Assembly (NCBI GenBank): GCA_016715765.1
Contig: JADJZJ010000010.1
Span: forward strand, 1-64,000
From: Opitutaceae bacterium
GTDB taxonomy: Bacteria; Verrucomicrobiota; Verrucomicrobiia; Opitutales; Opitutaceae
Length of the DNA stretch: 64,000 bases
Direction: 5' to 3'
Position 1 is the first letter of the stretch. Each line of letters opens with the position of its first letter. Below, one piece after another: positions 16,889 through 25,223 of the stretch. The notes below the pieces were generated by a model that saw only the letters and a list, made by a program, of their open reading frames with translations, was not told where the DNA came from and did no database searches. A program made the position numbers and the translations under genes.

Positions 16889-17343
16889 ACCGCACCTACC
16901 TGGTTATCCTGATCGGCCTGTTCGCGGGCCTGGGCGCCTACCACGGCCTGATGACCTGGCACGAGCCGCCGGCGGCGACCGGATCGGTCGACGAGCAACT
17001 CGCCTGGATGAAATCCGAGCTGCGCCTCAACGATGGACAGATGCGCCAGCTCCGGGCCTTCCACGCCGCCTCCGAGCCCCGCCTGCGCGTGCTGGCCGCC
17101 CAGGTCGCCCAGCTCCAGCAGGAGCTCTCCACTGTCGAGACCACCCGCCGCAACGCCGGCGTGGTCGATTTCCTGCAACTGGGCCGCTTCGTCGAGACCC
17201 GCCGCCATGTCGCCGCCGAATGCCTGGCGTTGAGCCGCCAGCTCGTCTTCGCCTCCGCCGATATCATGACCCCCGCCCAGCGCCAGCGTTACCTCGGCTT
17301 CGTCTCCACCACCGTCCCGCTCAACCCGGTCCCGGCCCGCTGA
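16885..17343 (+). CDS. Spy/CpxP-like periplasmic sensor protein
   Basis: A 152-aa protein with an N-terminal signal anchor (YLVILIGLFAGLGAYHGL) and a helical periplasmic domain. LAWMKSELRLNDGQMRQLRAFHAA, then a long amphipathic helix (LRVLAAQVAQLQQELSTVE) and MTPAQRQRYLGFV, resemble the LTxxQ-type repeats of Spy/CpxP and heavy-metal sensor proteins (LNDGQ, MTPAQ). Such proteins commonly act with ECF sigma factors and membrane anti-sigma partners in envelope or metal stress responses. It overlaps the preceding gene by 4 bp and ends 1 bp before the sigma factor start. Confidence 0.72.
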   Translation: MNRTYLVILIGLFAGLGAYHGLMTWHEPPAATGSVDEQLAWMKSELRLNDGQMRQLRAFHAASEPRLRVLAAQVAQLQQELSTVETTRRNAGVVDFLQLGRFVETRRHVAAECLALSRQLVFASADIMTPAQRQRYLGFVSTTVPLNPVPAR

Positions 17344-17344
17344 A

Positions 17345-18043
17345 GTGCCTGCTCCCTCCCCCAACGATGCCGCCGACTTCCGGGACCTGCATGACGGCAT
17401 GCCCGACGCGCTGAACCGGATTGTCGCCCGCTGGCAGAATCCCCTGCGGGAATTCGCCTACCAATACCTGCGCAACTTCGACGACGCCCAGGATCTCACC
17501 GCCGAGACCTTCGTGCGCCTGTACCGGCACCGCACCCGCCTCCGCCCCGACACCAATATCTCCGCCTGGCTCTTCACCACCCTCACCCATCTCTGCTCCA
17601 ACCACTACCGCTGGCGCCTGCGTCACCCGACCCTGAGCCTCGACTCAGCCGGGGACGCCCGCGCCATCGAGGCGGCCGGGGGCGGCTCGGCCGGGGACGA
17701 TGAAAATCCGGCCGTGGAGCTGCCCGACCCCGCCGGCCTTTCGCCCGACCGCATCCTCGAGACCAACGAAGCCCTCGCCACCCTCGACGCGGCCATCGAC
17801 GCGCTGCCGCACGAGCTGAAGACGGCGCTCCTGCTCCATCATTACAACCGGCTCTCCTATCTGGAAATCGGCCTGGTCGTGCAGTGCAGCGAACGCGGTG
17901 TCGAGACCCGGATCTACCGGGCCAAGCAAAGGCTCCGCTCCGCCCTCGCCGGTTACCTGGGCGAGGTCGCGGACCTGGGGCCGGCCCTGCCGCGAAGGGC
18001 ATGGGCCGGATGCGGGGTTACACCCGGCAGAGGCACCCCATGA
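17345..18043 (+). CDS. ECF-type RNA polymerase sigma factor
   Basis: A 232-aa sigma-70-family protein. Region 2 is FAYQYLRNFDDAQDLTAETFVRLYRHR (~36-62), where DDAQDLTAETF is the core-binding signature. Region 4 is LDAAIDALPHELKTALLLHHYNRLSYLEIG...ERGVETRIYRAKQRLR (~148-200). The linker is long and acidic (DSAGDARAIEAAGGGSAGDDENPAVELPD). It starts with GTG immediately after the preceding gene. The last ~25 residues overlap poorly with the family and may be an extension. Its stop overlaps the next start as ATGA. Having the sigma factor third in its own operon is unusual. Confidence 0.85.
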   Translation: MPAPSPNDAADFRDLHDGMPDALNRIVARWQNPLREFAYQYLRNFDDAQDLTAETFVRLYRHRTRLRPDTNISAWLFTTLTHLCSNHYRWRLRHPTLSLDSAGDARAIEAAGGGSAGDDENPAVELPDPAGLSPDRILETNEALATLDAAIDALPHELKTALLLHHYNRLSYLEIGLVVQCSERGVETRIYRAKQRLRSALAGYLGEVADLGPALPRRAWAGCGVTPGRGTP

Positions 18044-18771
18044 AAATCTCCCGACCCTTCCTCCTCGTCCTCGCGCTCACCGCCACGCGGCTCGCCGGCA
18101 GCACACCCGTGATGCCGCCGCTCAACGCCGAGCCGATCGTCATCATCCAGACGGAACCCGCCGATTTTCCCCTCGAGCTGTCCAATCTGGGCGTGATCGA
18201 CGGCTGGGCCAAGGTGGTCGTCGGCATTGACGAACAGGGTCTCCTGCTCGACGCCCTCGCCATCGGCTACTCGCACCCGCGCTTCGCCGAATCCGCCCTG
18301 GCCGCCCTCGCCCGGTGGCAATACCAGCCGGCGCGCGTCGGCGGCCGGCCCATCACCGCCGTCACGCAGCTGGACTTCACCTACCGTTACGACTCCGCCG
18401 GCGCGAAGGTCGTGACCATCACCGCGCTCACCTATTCGGAGCAGCTGAAGCTCCGGTCGCACCGCGCGGAGAACCGGCTGTGCCGTCTCGAGGAACTTGA
18501 TACCACGCCCATCCCCACGCACCTCATTTCGCCCGCCTACTCCGAGTACGACATCCACCGCAACGCGGGCAAGACGGTGGTGGTCTCGTTCTACATCGAT
18601 GAAACCGGCCGGGTGCGACTGCCCACGATCAACTACGCCGACGACGATGCCGTGGCCCGCCAGGCCCTCGCCGCCGTGGCCCAGTGGCGCTTCGAGCCGC
18701 CGAAAGCCAGGCAAAAGCCCGTGATCACCAAGGCCAGCCAGGCGTTCGTCTTCAAGGCGCCGGCCCGCTGA
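18040..18771 (+). CDS. Periplasmic protein with two TonB C-terminal-like domains
   Basis: A 243-aa protein with a signal peptide (MKISRPFLLVLALTATRLAGS). It appears to hold two repeats of a TonB C-terminal-like fold: GWAKVVVGIDEQGLLLDALAIGYSHPRFAESALAALARWQYQPARVGG (~55-102) and VVVSFYIDETGRVRLPTINYADDDAVARQALAAVAQWRFEPPKARQKP (~183-230). Both show the strand-helix-WxxxPA pattern. There is no N-terminal membrane anchor or proline-rich spacer, so it is not a classical TonB. It is translationally coupled (ATGA) to the sigma factor gene. Confidence 0.75.
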   Translation: MKISRPFLLVLALTATRLAGSTPVMPPLNAEPIVIIQTEPADFPLELSNLGVIDGWAKVVVGIDEQGLLLDALAIGYSHPRFAESALAALARWQYQPARVGGRPITAVTQLDFTYRYDSAGAKVVTITALTYSEQLKLRSHRAENRLCRLEELDTTPIPTHLISPAYSEYDIHRNAGKTVVVSFYIDETGRVRLPTINYADDDAVARQALAAVAQWRFEPPKARQKPVITKASQAFVFKAPAR

Positions 18772-18896
18772 CCCACCCGGATCACCCGCCAGCCGTCAGT
18801 CCGTTCCCGGACGGGTTCCCCGTGTCCGCCTGGCCCCGCCATGCCCATTTCCACCGCCCCCCTCAAAAAACGTCCCGCCCTCAAACCCTCCCCATC

Positions 18897-19376
18897 ATGA
18901 AAACCAACCCAGTCCTCGGTCTGCTCCTGATCCTCGTCCTCGCCGGCACCGGCTGTGACCCCGCGTCCGGCATCGCCACGCGGATTGCCGAAAAATCCGC
19001 CGTCTTCACCCAGCTCACCCCCGAACAGAAAGCCAAGATCGAACAGGGCGTCGTCGAAATCGGCTTCACCGCCGACATGGTCTACATGGCCATGGGCCGC
19101 CCGCAAAAGATCACGGAGAAAAACCTGCCCCTGGGCCATGTCACCATGTGGACGTACCGGAACTTTCTGCCGAGCACCTCGATGTCCCTCCTCACAGCCA
19201 ACCACCCGAGCCGCCACGGCTACAGCCCGGGCCAGACCTCGGCCAACGCCCCCCGCAATTCCGGCGCCGGCAACGGACCCGAGCCGTCAATTGACGGCAT
19301 GCCCGACCTGCCCCTGGAGACCCTGCACGTTTTCCTGCTCAACGACCGGGTCTGCGAGCTGAAGGTCGAAAGCTGA
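18897..19376 (+). CDS. Putative outer-membrane-associated lipoprotein, unknown function
   Basis: A 159-aa protein with a lipoprotein-like signal (MKTNPVLGLLLILVLAGTGC), although the residue three before Cys is Gly rather than a typical Leu. The mature part starts helical (AEKSAVFTQLTPEQKAKIEQG) and contains FTADMVYMAMGRPQKITEK, reminiscent of SmpA/BamE-like 'VxxxMGxP' domains. The C-terminus is LHVFLLNDRVCELKVES. A BamE-like small lipoprotein is the best guess. It lies 125 bp after the sigma operon and may belong to it. Confidence 0.6.
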   Translation: MKTNPVLGLLLILVLAGTGCDPASGIATRIAEKSAVFTQLTPEQKAKIEQGVVEIGFTADMVYMAMGRPQKITEKNLPLGHVTMWTYRNFLPSTSMSLLTANHPSRHGYSPGQTSANAPRNSGAGNGPEPSIDGMPDLPLETLHVFLLNDRVCELKVES

Positions 19377-19404
19377 AAGCCGCCCGGCCAGTGTCCTGTC
19401 AGAC

Positions 19405-19538
19405 AGGTAGGAGCCTGCTTGCAGGCGATGGATTGACGCAGGGCTCGCGCTTGCGCGAGGCCGCGGCTGGCGGGCAAACACCCACCGGCCCTGCGCAAGC
19501 GCAGGTCCAACAATTCGCCTGCAAGCAGGCTCCTACCT
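19405..19538. repeat. GTAG-type REPIN, family D
   Basis: Perfect 24-bp arms (19405-19428 and 19515-19538), each GTAG + GAGCCTGCTTGCAGGC containing a GCCTGC/GCAGGC hairpin. The spacer carries two more small palindromes, CTCGCGCTTGCGCGAG and CCTGCGCAAGCGCAGG. It lies between the convergent lipoprotein and toxin genes. Confidence 0.85.
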
Positions 19539-19581
19539 ATTGCCGCAACCCCACCGGACCGGAACCCACGTCCTCTCCGCC

Positions 19582-19902
19582 TCAGCGCAGATAAGCCTCA
19601 AGGCATTCATCCAGCGCCGCCAGGCTCTCCGCCGAAAGTTCGCCCAGTTCGCCGCGCAACCGGCCCTTGCGCACCTGCCGGACACCGGGAATGACCGCGT
19701 AACTTTCCTTGCCGGCAAAATGCCCCACCGCCAGGCGCAGCGGCCAGATTTCAGGCGCCAGGCTGGAGGTCGGCACCACCACCACGGAGTTCAGGATTTC
19801 GTTGTGCGCCGTTCCCGAGACCACAATCCCCGGACGCACTTTGCCCAGCTCCGGCGGCGTGGCGTCATTGAGGTCCACCCAGACCACGGTCCCGCGCTTC
19901 AT
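19582..19902 (-). CDS. mazF: MazF/PemK-family endoribonuclease toxin
   Basis: A 106-aa toxin of the MazF/PemK family, which cleaves mRNA at short sequences. Family features are MKRGTVVWVDLNDATPPELGKVRPGIVVS at the N-terminus (catalytic Arg in KVRPGIVVS), VVVVPTSSLAPEIWPLRLAV, and ESYAVIPGVRQVRKGRLRGELG. It overlaps the antitoxin gene by 4 bp (ATGA), the normal arrangement with the antitoxin first. Confidence 0.88.
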   Translation of the reverse strand: MKRGTVVWVDLNDATPPELGKVRPGIVVSGTAHNEILNSVVVVPTSSLAPEIWPLRLAVGHFAGKESYAVIPGVRQVRKGRLRGELGELSAESLAALDECLEAYLR

Positions 19903-20144
19903 GGCTGGCGCGGCTCGATCTCATTGCTGAGGGGCGCCGATTCCCAGACTTCCATGGCCTTTCGCTCCTCCGGGTTTTCGCGCAGGAACTGCTCATAGGT
20001 CCGGGCCGCCGCCTTTAGCTCACGGGCTTGGTACTCCCGTTCGATCAGCCCGCGGACATAGCCGGAAATGCTCGCATCCTTGGGCTTCAGCGAGCCGACT
20101 TTCTTCACCAATCCGGCGTCTAGTTTTATGGTAGTCGCAGACAT
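19899..20144 (-). CDS. Ribbon-helix-helix-type antitoxin of the MazF pair
   Basis: An 81-aa protein upstream of the toxin. The N-terminus MSATTIKLDAGLVKKVG, followed by SISGYVRGLIEREYQ, fits a ribbon-helix-helix DNA-binding domain. The charged C-terminal half (TYEQFLRENPEERKAMEVWESAP) would wrap and neutralise MazF. Tandem operator-like repeats directly upstream support autoregulation. Confidence 0.82.
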   Translation of the reverse strand: MSATTIKLDAGLVKKVGSLKPKDASISGYVRGLIEREYQARELKAAARTYEQFLRENPEERKAMEVWESAPLSNEIEPRQP

Positions 20145-20146
20145 AC

Positions 20147-20172
20147 CTGATTGGTATCTTTTTGGTATCTTC
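20147..20172. promoter_or_regulatory. Tandem operator-like repeats upstream of the toxin-antitoxin pair
   Basis: TTGGTATCTT occurs twice with an 11-bp period (20151 and 20162), immediately upstream of the antitoxin start. One-helical-turn spacing matches cooperative binding by ribbon-helix-helix dimers. The region is AT-rich compared with its surroundings and probably also carries the promoter. Confidence 0.55.
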
Positions 20173-20220
20173 TGTCAATATGTCTATCCTAAGCTGATGC
20201 CCTGATGTTATCTTTATATT

Positions 20221-22167
20221 TTATGCCCCAATGACTTCCAATCCTCCCGAGGCCAAGCGGCCCGAAATCGCCTCGATCACGAGCGCATGCCCGCCATCGG
20301 ACAAGTCGTCGCACACATAAACTGCTTCTGCCGGGAGAAGAGCGTCTGCCTGAAGGTCAATTTCGCCGCGAACCGTGCCGTCAATCTTCACCCGCACCCT
20401 GCCCTGCCCGGGTCCCCGCGGCGCGTGCCAGCGAATACCGGTGCCGGTGAAATTCCATTTTATCCGTCCGCCCGCATTGCGGCAAACCGCGACCTGACCG
20501 CCCGGTGATCCGGCATCGTCCCGCATCTCCCACCAATCGGAGTTCACTCCCGTGGCCAGAAATGCATCCAGCAAATGCCAGCGGGTAAGGGCGCGCTCGC
20601 TACACCCGCTGATCACAAAGGCCTCCACCGCCAGATGCGTATCCGGCTCGACCAGCCAGCCCACCGAACCGGTCGCCACCGTCAGGTCACCCGTCCATAT
20701 TTCGACTCCCTCGCACGCAAGTCGCACGCATCCGGTTCCAGAGACATCCAATTGGATCTCCCGCTCCGAGGCATCCTGCGGCCACGGACCATTTGCCACG
20801 TGACGTTCGCCACCGTTCGCGTCGACTTCGATCAGGCTCCAACCGTCCGCCCGCCATTCCAACGCCCGGTAATTTGTGCGTGCCAGCGGATGCAGCGTCG
20901 CATCCGAACCATGCCGGTCCGGTCCCAGCACACCGTTCCAGCCCCACAGCAAGCGCGCCGTGCCGCGCACGGTCGCGCGGCACCGCAGGTGAAAATCGCC
21001 ATGGGCCCGCCGCAGCAATGTCAGGCTGGGACCGGCGCAGCCGTTGAGCACGAAGCCGCGCTCGCGCCGCGGTTTCGCCCATGTCCGCGTGGCCAGTCCG
21101 ATGGTGCCGTTGCCCTGCCGATCCCGGCCGGGAAAAAGCACCCGCAGTTCGCCCTCGCGGCTGACCTGTCCGCTGAAAGTCTGGCCCCACAGCCCGTGGT
21201 GCTCGTCCTCGCGATCCGCCGCATGCCAGAGCGAGCCGTGCTGATGCAGGACCCATGCTTCCGGTTCATGCGCCTGCTCCAGCGGGGACCGCCACAGGCA
21301 TTGGAAATTACGGTTCAATGCCACCGACGTGGCCGGGCTGTAAACCTGTCCCTCATGGGCAAACGCCGGGAAAAACTCCATGAGCGCCGGATGAAATCCG
21401 TCACCCTCCAGCGACTGCACGAGTCGCGGCGCCGACCACGGACCCTCCGGCTCCTGCGCGGTGAGGGCATAAAGTCCCCACGCGAAGTGCGGACCGGAAT
21501 CCGTGAGCGTCAGCAGCAGCCAGTCGTGGGCGCGGCGCAGGAGCGTGGAGGCGTAGAGCCGCAGGTATTTTCCCGGCACCGGACTGCGGTGCGTGCTGTT
21601 GCGGAAAACCGGCACCGGATGCCGGTGAAAGGGCCCCTCCGGCCGCTCGGACCACGCGTAGCCGATGCCGCCGTCGTCGTTGCCCTTGGGATTGAACGCC
21701 GAGGCCCACGTCGCCGTGTCCTGGCCCCAGTCGTAGGCCATGTGGTAGCGCCCGTCGGCGAACACCACGCTGACATCCGGCGTGTTGTTCGCCCCCACGG
21801 CATCACCCGCGAAGGTGAAGTCACCGGCAAAGACCGGGCCGATTTCCTCCCACGTTTTCCCATCGTCGCGCGAGCGCAGCACCACGCAGTCCGACCGGGC
21901 CACCCCGGGTCCGCAGGCATAACCCTGCGGATAGCGGCCCACATAGGCGAACAGTCCGCCGCCCTGTGGATCCTCAAACAGGAACCCGTTGACCGACCAC
22001 TCGCGCGGCGCCCGGCCGCGGTAGATCGGATTGCCCGGCGCATGCTCGAACGCATCGAACGACGGATCCCCCAGCACCGGATGCCGGAGCCACTGCCCGG
22101 CGTGACGCCCCTCTGCCATATCCATGCTGTCTGATTCGGCAGATGGGTTTAGCGGAGGGCGCGGCAT
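20221..22167 (-). CDS. Five-bladed-propeller glycosidase-like protein (GH32/43/117-like)
   Basis: A 648-aa protein. The N-terminal ~330 residues look like a beta-propeller glycosidase: HAPGNPIYRGR, VNGFLFEDPQGGGLFAYVGRYPQGYACGP, VVLRSRDDGKTWEEIGPV, NNTPDVSVVFADGRYHMAYDWG and GIGYAWSERPEGPFHRHP. The C-terminal ~300 residues form one or more beta-sandwich domains, ending in a region (GVNSDWWEMRDDAGSPGG, GHALVIEAISGRL) that may bind carbohydrate. No signal peptide is apparent, so it may act in the cytoplasm. Substrate unknown. An alternative start 14 codons downstream (22125, MDMAEGRH) is equally plausible. Confidence 0.65.
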   Translation of the reverse strand: MPRPPLNPSAESDSMDMAEGRHAGQWLRHPVLGDPSFDAFEHAPGNPIYRGRAPREWSVNGFLFEDPQGGGLFAYVGRYPQGYACGPGVARSDCVVLRSRDDGKTWEEIGPVFAGDFTFAGDAVGANNTPDVSVVFADGRYHMAYDWGQDTATWASAFNPKGNDDGGIGYAWSERPEGPFHRHPVPVFRNSTHRSPVPGKYLRLYASTLLRRAHDWLLLTLTDSGPHFAWGLYALTAQEPEGPWSAPRLVQSLEGDGFHPALMEFFPAFAHEGQVYSPATSVALNRNFQCLWRSPLEQAHEPEAWVLHQHGSLWHAADREDEHHGLWGQTFSGQVSREGELRVLFPGRDRQGNGTIGLATRTWAKPRRERGFVLNGCAGPSLTLLRRAHGDFHLRCRATVRGTARLLWGWNGVLGPDRHGSDATLHPLARTNYRALEWRADGWSLIEVDANGGERHVANGPWPQDASEREIQLDVSGTGCVRLACEGVEIWTGDLTVATGSVGWLVEPDTHLAVEAFVISGCSERALTRWHLLDAFLATGVNSDWWEMRDDAGSPGGQVAVCRNAGGRIKWNFTGTGIRWHAPRGPGQGRVRVKIDGTVRGEIDLQADALLPAEAVYVCDDLSDGGHALVIEAISGRLASGGLEVIGA

Positions 22168-22419
22168 GGCTGCATACGTACAGGGCGACCCAGCAGTCTC
22201 AAGTCATTCGCGGCCACGCCCGTCCATTGCAGGCTTGCTGCGGCAGGGGCGGCAGATAAACTGAGGATGTCATCCTTTGAGCAACAGCGTCCCAACCGCG
22301 CCGTCGCGGCGGGTCAATGAGCACGAAGCACAGCATGGTCAGCTGCGAACAAGCCCGGCACCCACCGGCTTGGGTTTTCAATTGATGCCTGGGCCAGGCT
22401 TGCGCCCTGGCCTCCGCCC

Positions 22420-22953
22420 TTGGCGGCCCTAACCCTCTCCACGACCGGCTGCGCCACCCACATGCGTGGTCGGAACGAGGACCTCGTCATAGAGTCGGAA
22501 CCCACCGGTGCCCGGGTTCACCTCAGCAATGGATTTACCGGTCGCACCCCGGTGAACTTTCGCGTGATACGGAAAGAAACCCTCACCGTCAGCGTGACCA
22601 AGGATGGCTACGAACCATTATCGATAGTCCTGAAGCCGAGTATCAGTGGCAAGGGCGCGACCCAGGCGACCGCCGGCAACGCCACGATCATGGCGGGTTC
22701 TCTTGTCGATTTCGGCTTCCAGCGCTGAGCCGGTGCCTCCGCTCCGCTGGCGCCAGCGCCCCTCTTCTGCCATGGCCACTACTCTTGGGGCCTCGTGATT
22801 CTTGGCAGTGTGGCCTACGACGTGCACACCGGCGCGATCTTCCAGCATGCCAGCGGTCCGGTGCGTTTCATCCTCAAGCCCAAGGACGTCGCGCCAACTG
22901 CAGACCAAGCATCCCATTCGTCTGGCCAAACCGACCCGCCCACATCGCCATGA
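22420..22953 (+). pseudogene. PEGA-domain lipoprotein interrupted by an in-frame TGA
   Basis: The reading frame from a TTG at 22420 gives a lipoprotein-like Cys (LSTTGCATHM) and a PEGA domain (EDLVIESEPTGARVHLSNGF...GRTPVNFRVIRKETLTVSVTKDGYEPL). It stops at TGA 22726-22728. Exactly the same frame continues to VILGSVAYDVHTGAIFQHASGPVRFILKP and ends at 22953, overlapping the next gene as ATGA. The continuation resembles the usual end of such proteins. A complete signal peptide is missing, so the N-terminus is probably also shifted (an ATG at 22385 lies in another frame). This is either a decaying gene or a set of sequence errors. Confidence 0.5.
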
Positions 22954-23650
22954 CCCTTACGCAAAAATCCGCCATCGTCACTTTTCTGCCCCTGCTCATC
23001 GCCGGTTGCACCGCCACCGATGTCATGTTTCGCCCAACCGGGCGCTGGTGCCGTTAATACTGCTCCCGGCCATCAGCCCGGCCGAACCGCTCCTGCCCGG
23101 TGAAGCCTGCCTGCGGCTACCGGCGGATGAAGCCGTCTGGGTCAACCGGAGTGAGATGCCCCATCCGCAAGGCACCACATTCGCGGTAGTCCATGTGGGA
23201 GAGATCACCCGGCAGGCGGTGCTGCACGTGCTGAAATCGTCGTTCGCCCGGGGCGCGACGGAAACCGCGGGCCCGGCGCCCGACCGGGTGGATGTGTATG
23301 CCAAGGTCGACCAATACCATTTCATCTTCGACTACCCGATGCCCGGCGAAAAACCCGAGCCCCATACGTTCGCGACCTACACGAAATACTATAAGCTGCA
23401 TCTGACCCTGACAGTGCGGTTTACCACGCCCGAAGGCCGTCTCGCATGGGAGCACACCTACGATTCTGGCGTCTGCAAAAGCCGGAATATTGCCAAACTC
23501 ATGTATGAGCGGCTGCCGATTGATAAGGAACCTTCCCGCCTATTCCAGGAAACTGTCGTGAGCCTGATGCAGGAGGCGGTGCGTGACTACGGACGGACCC
23601 TAACGGCGACGCCTGCGGCCAGCGTTTCCCATCCCGCCCCAACGACCTGA
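22950..23650 (+). CDS. Putative lipoprotein of unknown function, frameshifted near 23040
   Basis: The start MTLTQKSAIVTFLPLLIAGC is a good lipoprotein signal with lipobox LIAGC. The frame runs into a stop at 23055-23057, while a second frame from about 23035 continues for ~200 residues: LLPGEACLRLPADEAVW, FAVVHVGEITRQAVLHVLKSSF, RVDVYAKVDQYHFIFDYPMPGEKPEP, TLTVRFTTPEGRLAWEHTYDSG and FQETVVSLMQEAVRDYGRTL. Joining them needs a single indel near 23035-23045. No named domain was recognised. It is coupled to the PEGA gene by an ATGA overlap. Confidence 0.55.
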
Positions 23651-23671
23651 GGCAACGTCGCCGCACCGATC

Positions 23672-24915
23672 CTACCACCCGCGCCCACAGCACCTTGAGG
23701 TAACGGCTCTCGAGGCAGTTGGAGTAAACGGGATGGTCCACCCCGGGTCCGGTGCGGTCGAAGAACTGCAGGCGGCGGTTCTGAGGCGGTGCACGCCCTT
23801 GATCACGCATTCCTCGAAGGTCTCGAGCGAAACCAGCCCGGAGCAGGAGCAGGTCACAAGCAGACCGCCGGGCCGCACGAGGCTGGCGGCGATGGTGTTC
23901 AGATCGGCGTATTTCTGGCGGCCCTCCAGTTGCGAACGTGGTCGTCGCGGGTCATCATGAACTTCGGCGGATCGAGCATGATCACGTCCCACTTCTCCCC
24001 GTTCTGCTGCATCTGCCGCGCGTAGGCGAAGGCGTCGGCGTGCACGAACTTCAGCCGCACCTGGTTCAGGTTGGCGTTGCGCTTCGCCTGCGCGATCGCG
24101 GCCTCGTCGAGGTCCACGCGTGATCGCCCGGGCGCCGCCGAGCGCGGCGTTGATGGCAAAGCCGCCCGTGTAGCTGCACAGGTCGAGCACGCGCAGGCCC
24201 TTCACCAGTTCGCCGAACTCCTTCCGGTTGTCGCGCTGGTCGCAGAAGAACCCGGTCTTGTGCCCCTCCGCAAAGTCCACCTCGTAGCGCACGCCATGCT
24301 CGCGGATTTTCACCTTCGCGGGCGCGGCGGCGTTGGTTTCCTTGAACGTGGACGGCTTGATGCCCTCGAGGCTGCCAAGATCGTGGTCCACGTGCACGCG
24401 GACGTGCTTCGTGCCGGCCAGCTCGTGCAGCAACGGCAGCCATTTGGGCAGGCGCTGGAAGATGCCGAGCGAATAGACGTCGCAGTATAAAGTGTCGACG
24501 TAGCGGTCGATCGTCAGCCCGCTCAGGCCGTCGCCGTCGGAATTGATCACGCGCCAGGCATCGGACACCGCATCGAGCTTGAACATGCGTGCGCGCGCCA
24601 CCGCGCGGCGGATCGCCGTCTCGAAATACGCCTCGCCGACCGGCGCGTCGCGGTGGCGCGACGACGCGCAGCGGGATCTTGGCCCGCGGATTGAAGAGTC
24701 CGCCGCCGGTGAGGTTGCCGTTCTTGTCGTACACATTGACGAAGTCGCCCGGCCGCGCGTCGTTCGACACCTGGCCCAGCAGGCGCGGAAAAATCGCCGG
24801 CTGAAACGTGAAGTATTTCAGCTGCGCCCACGGCCGCGCCCGGTCAATCGGCGCCCGGGGCAGCGGCTTTCTCCGGCTTGGTTGGTCCAGGGCGCCGGGG
24901 AGGAGGGTCGGGCAC
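23672..24915 (-). pseudogene. RlmI-like 23S rRNA (cytosine-C5) methyltransferase, multiply frameshifted
   Basis: Pieces in three frames together reconstruct a PUA-SAM methyltransferase of the RlmI type. An N-terminal PUA-like part (AQLKYFTFQPAIFPRLLGQ, ARPGDFVNVYDKNGNLTGGG, starting at a GTG at 24915) is followed by DAWRVINSDGDGLSGLTIDRY. The SAM site is LRVLDLCSYTGGFAINAALGG, the catalytic motif DVIMLDPPKF, and the Cys-containing LVTCSCSGLVS. Switches are needed near 24660, 24120, 23940 and 23760. The exact C-terminus is uncertain. RlmI-family enzymes modify 23S rRNA. This may be a true pseudogene or reflect local sequence errors. Confidence 0.6.
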
Positions 24916-25223
24916 TCTCCCCTGCGGAGCGTCGGAAACGGCCGCTACTCAAGACCCCGCCCCTGCATGGGCCCTCAGGACCGAAACCGGCGGGGGTGGC
25001 AGCCGAACGCTCAACGCTTAGCCCCAACCCTCAACACTCACTCGCCAGACCCGGTGCCTTGACCGTTAAACGTTAGAAGTCAAGGCCGTTGAACGTTTCC
25101 CTCCTTCCGGCCTCATCTGGCTCCGGCCACTCCTCACCTTGTAGAACTCCACCCCACCCCTCGCCTTCGCCGCGGGTTCGCCGCGCCCTGATCGGTCCCA
25201 CCTCCGTAATAAATCCCCCCCCC
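24916..25223. other. Intergenic region before the first heparinase-like gene
   Basis: About 300 bp between divergent genes. It contains duplicated words (CGCTCAACGCTTAG, CCCTCAACACTCACT; CCTTGACCGTTAAACGTTAG) and a CCCCCCCC run just before the start codon, but no clear promoter or hairpin. A reading frame extends from 25089 in phase with the next gene; its composition (proline- and serine-rich) does not look coding. Confidence 0.4.
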
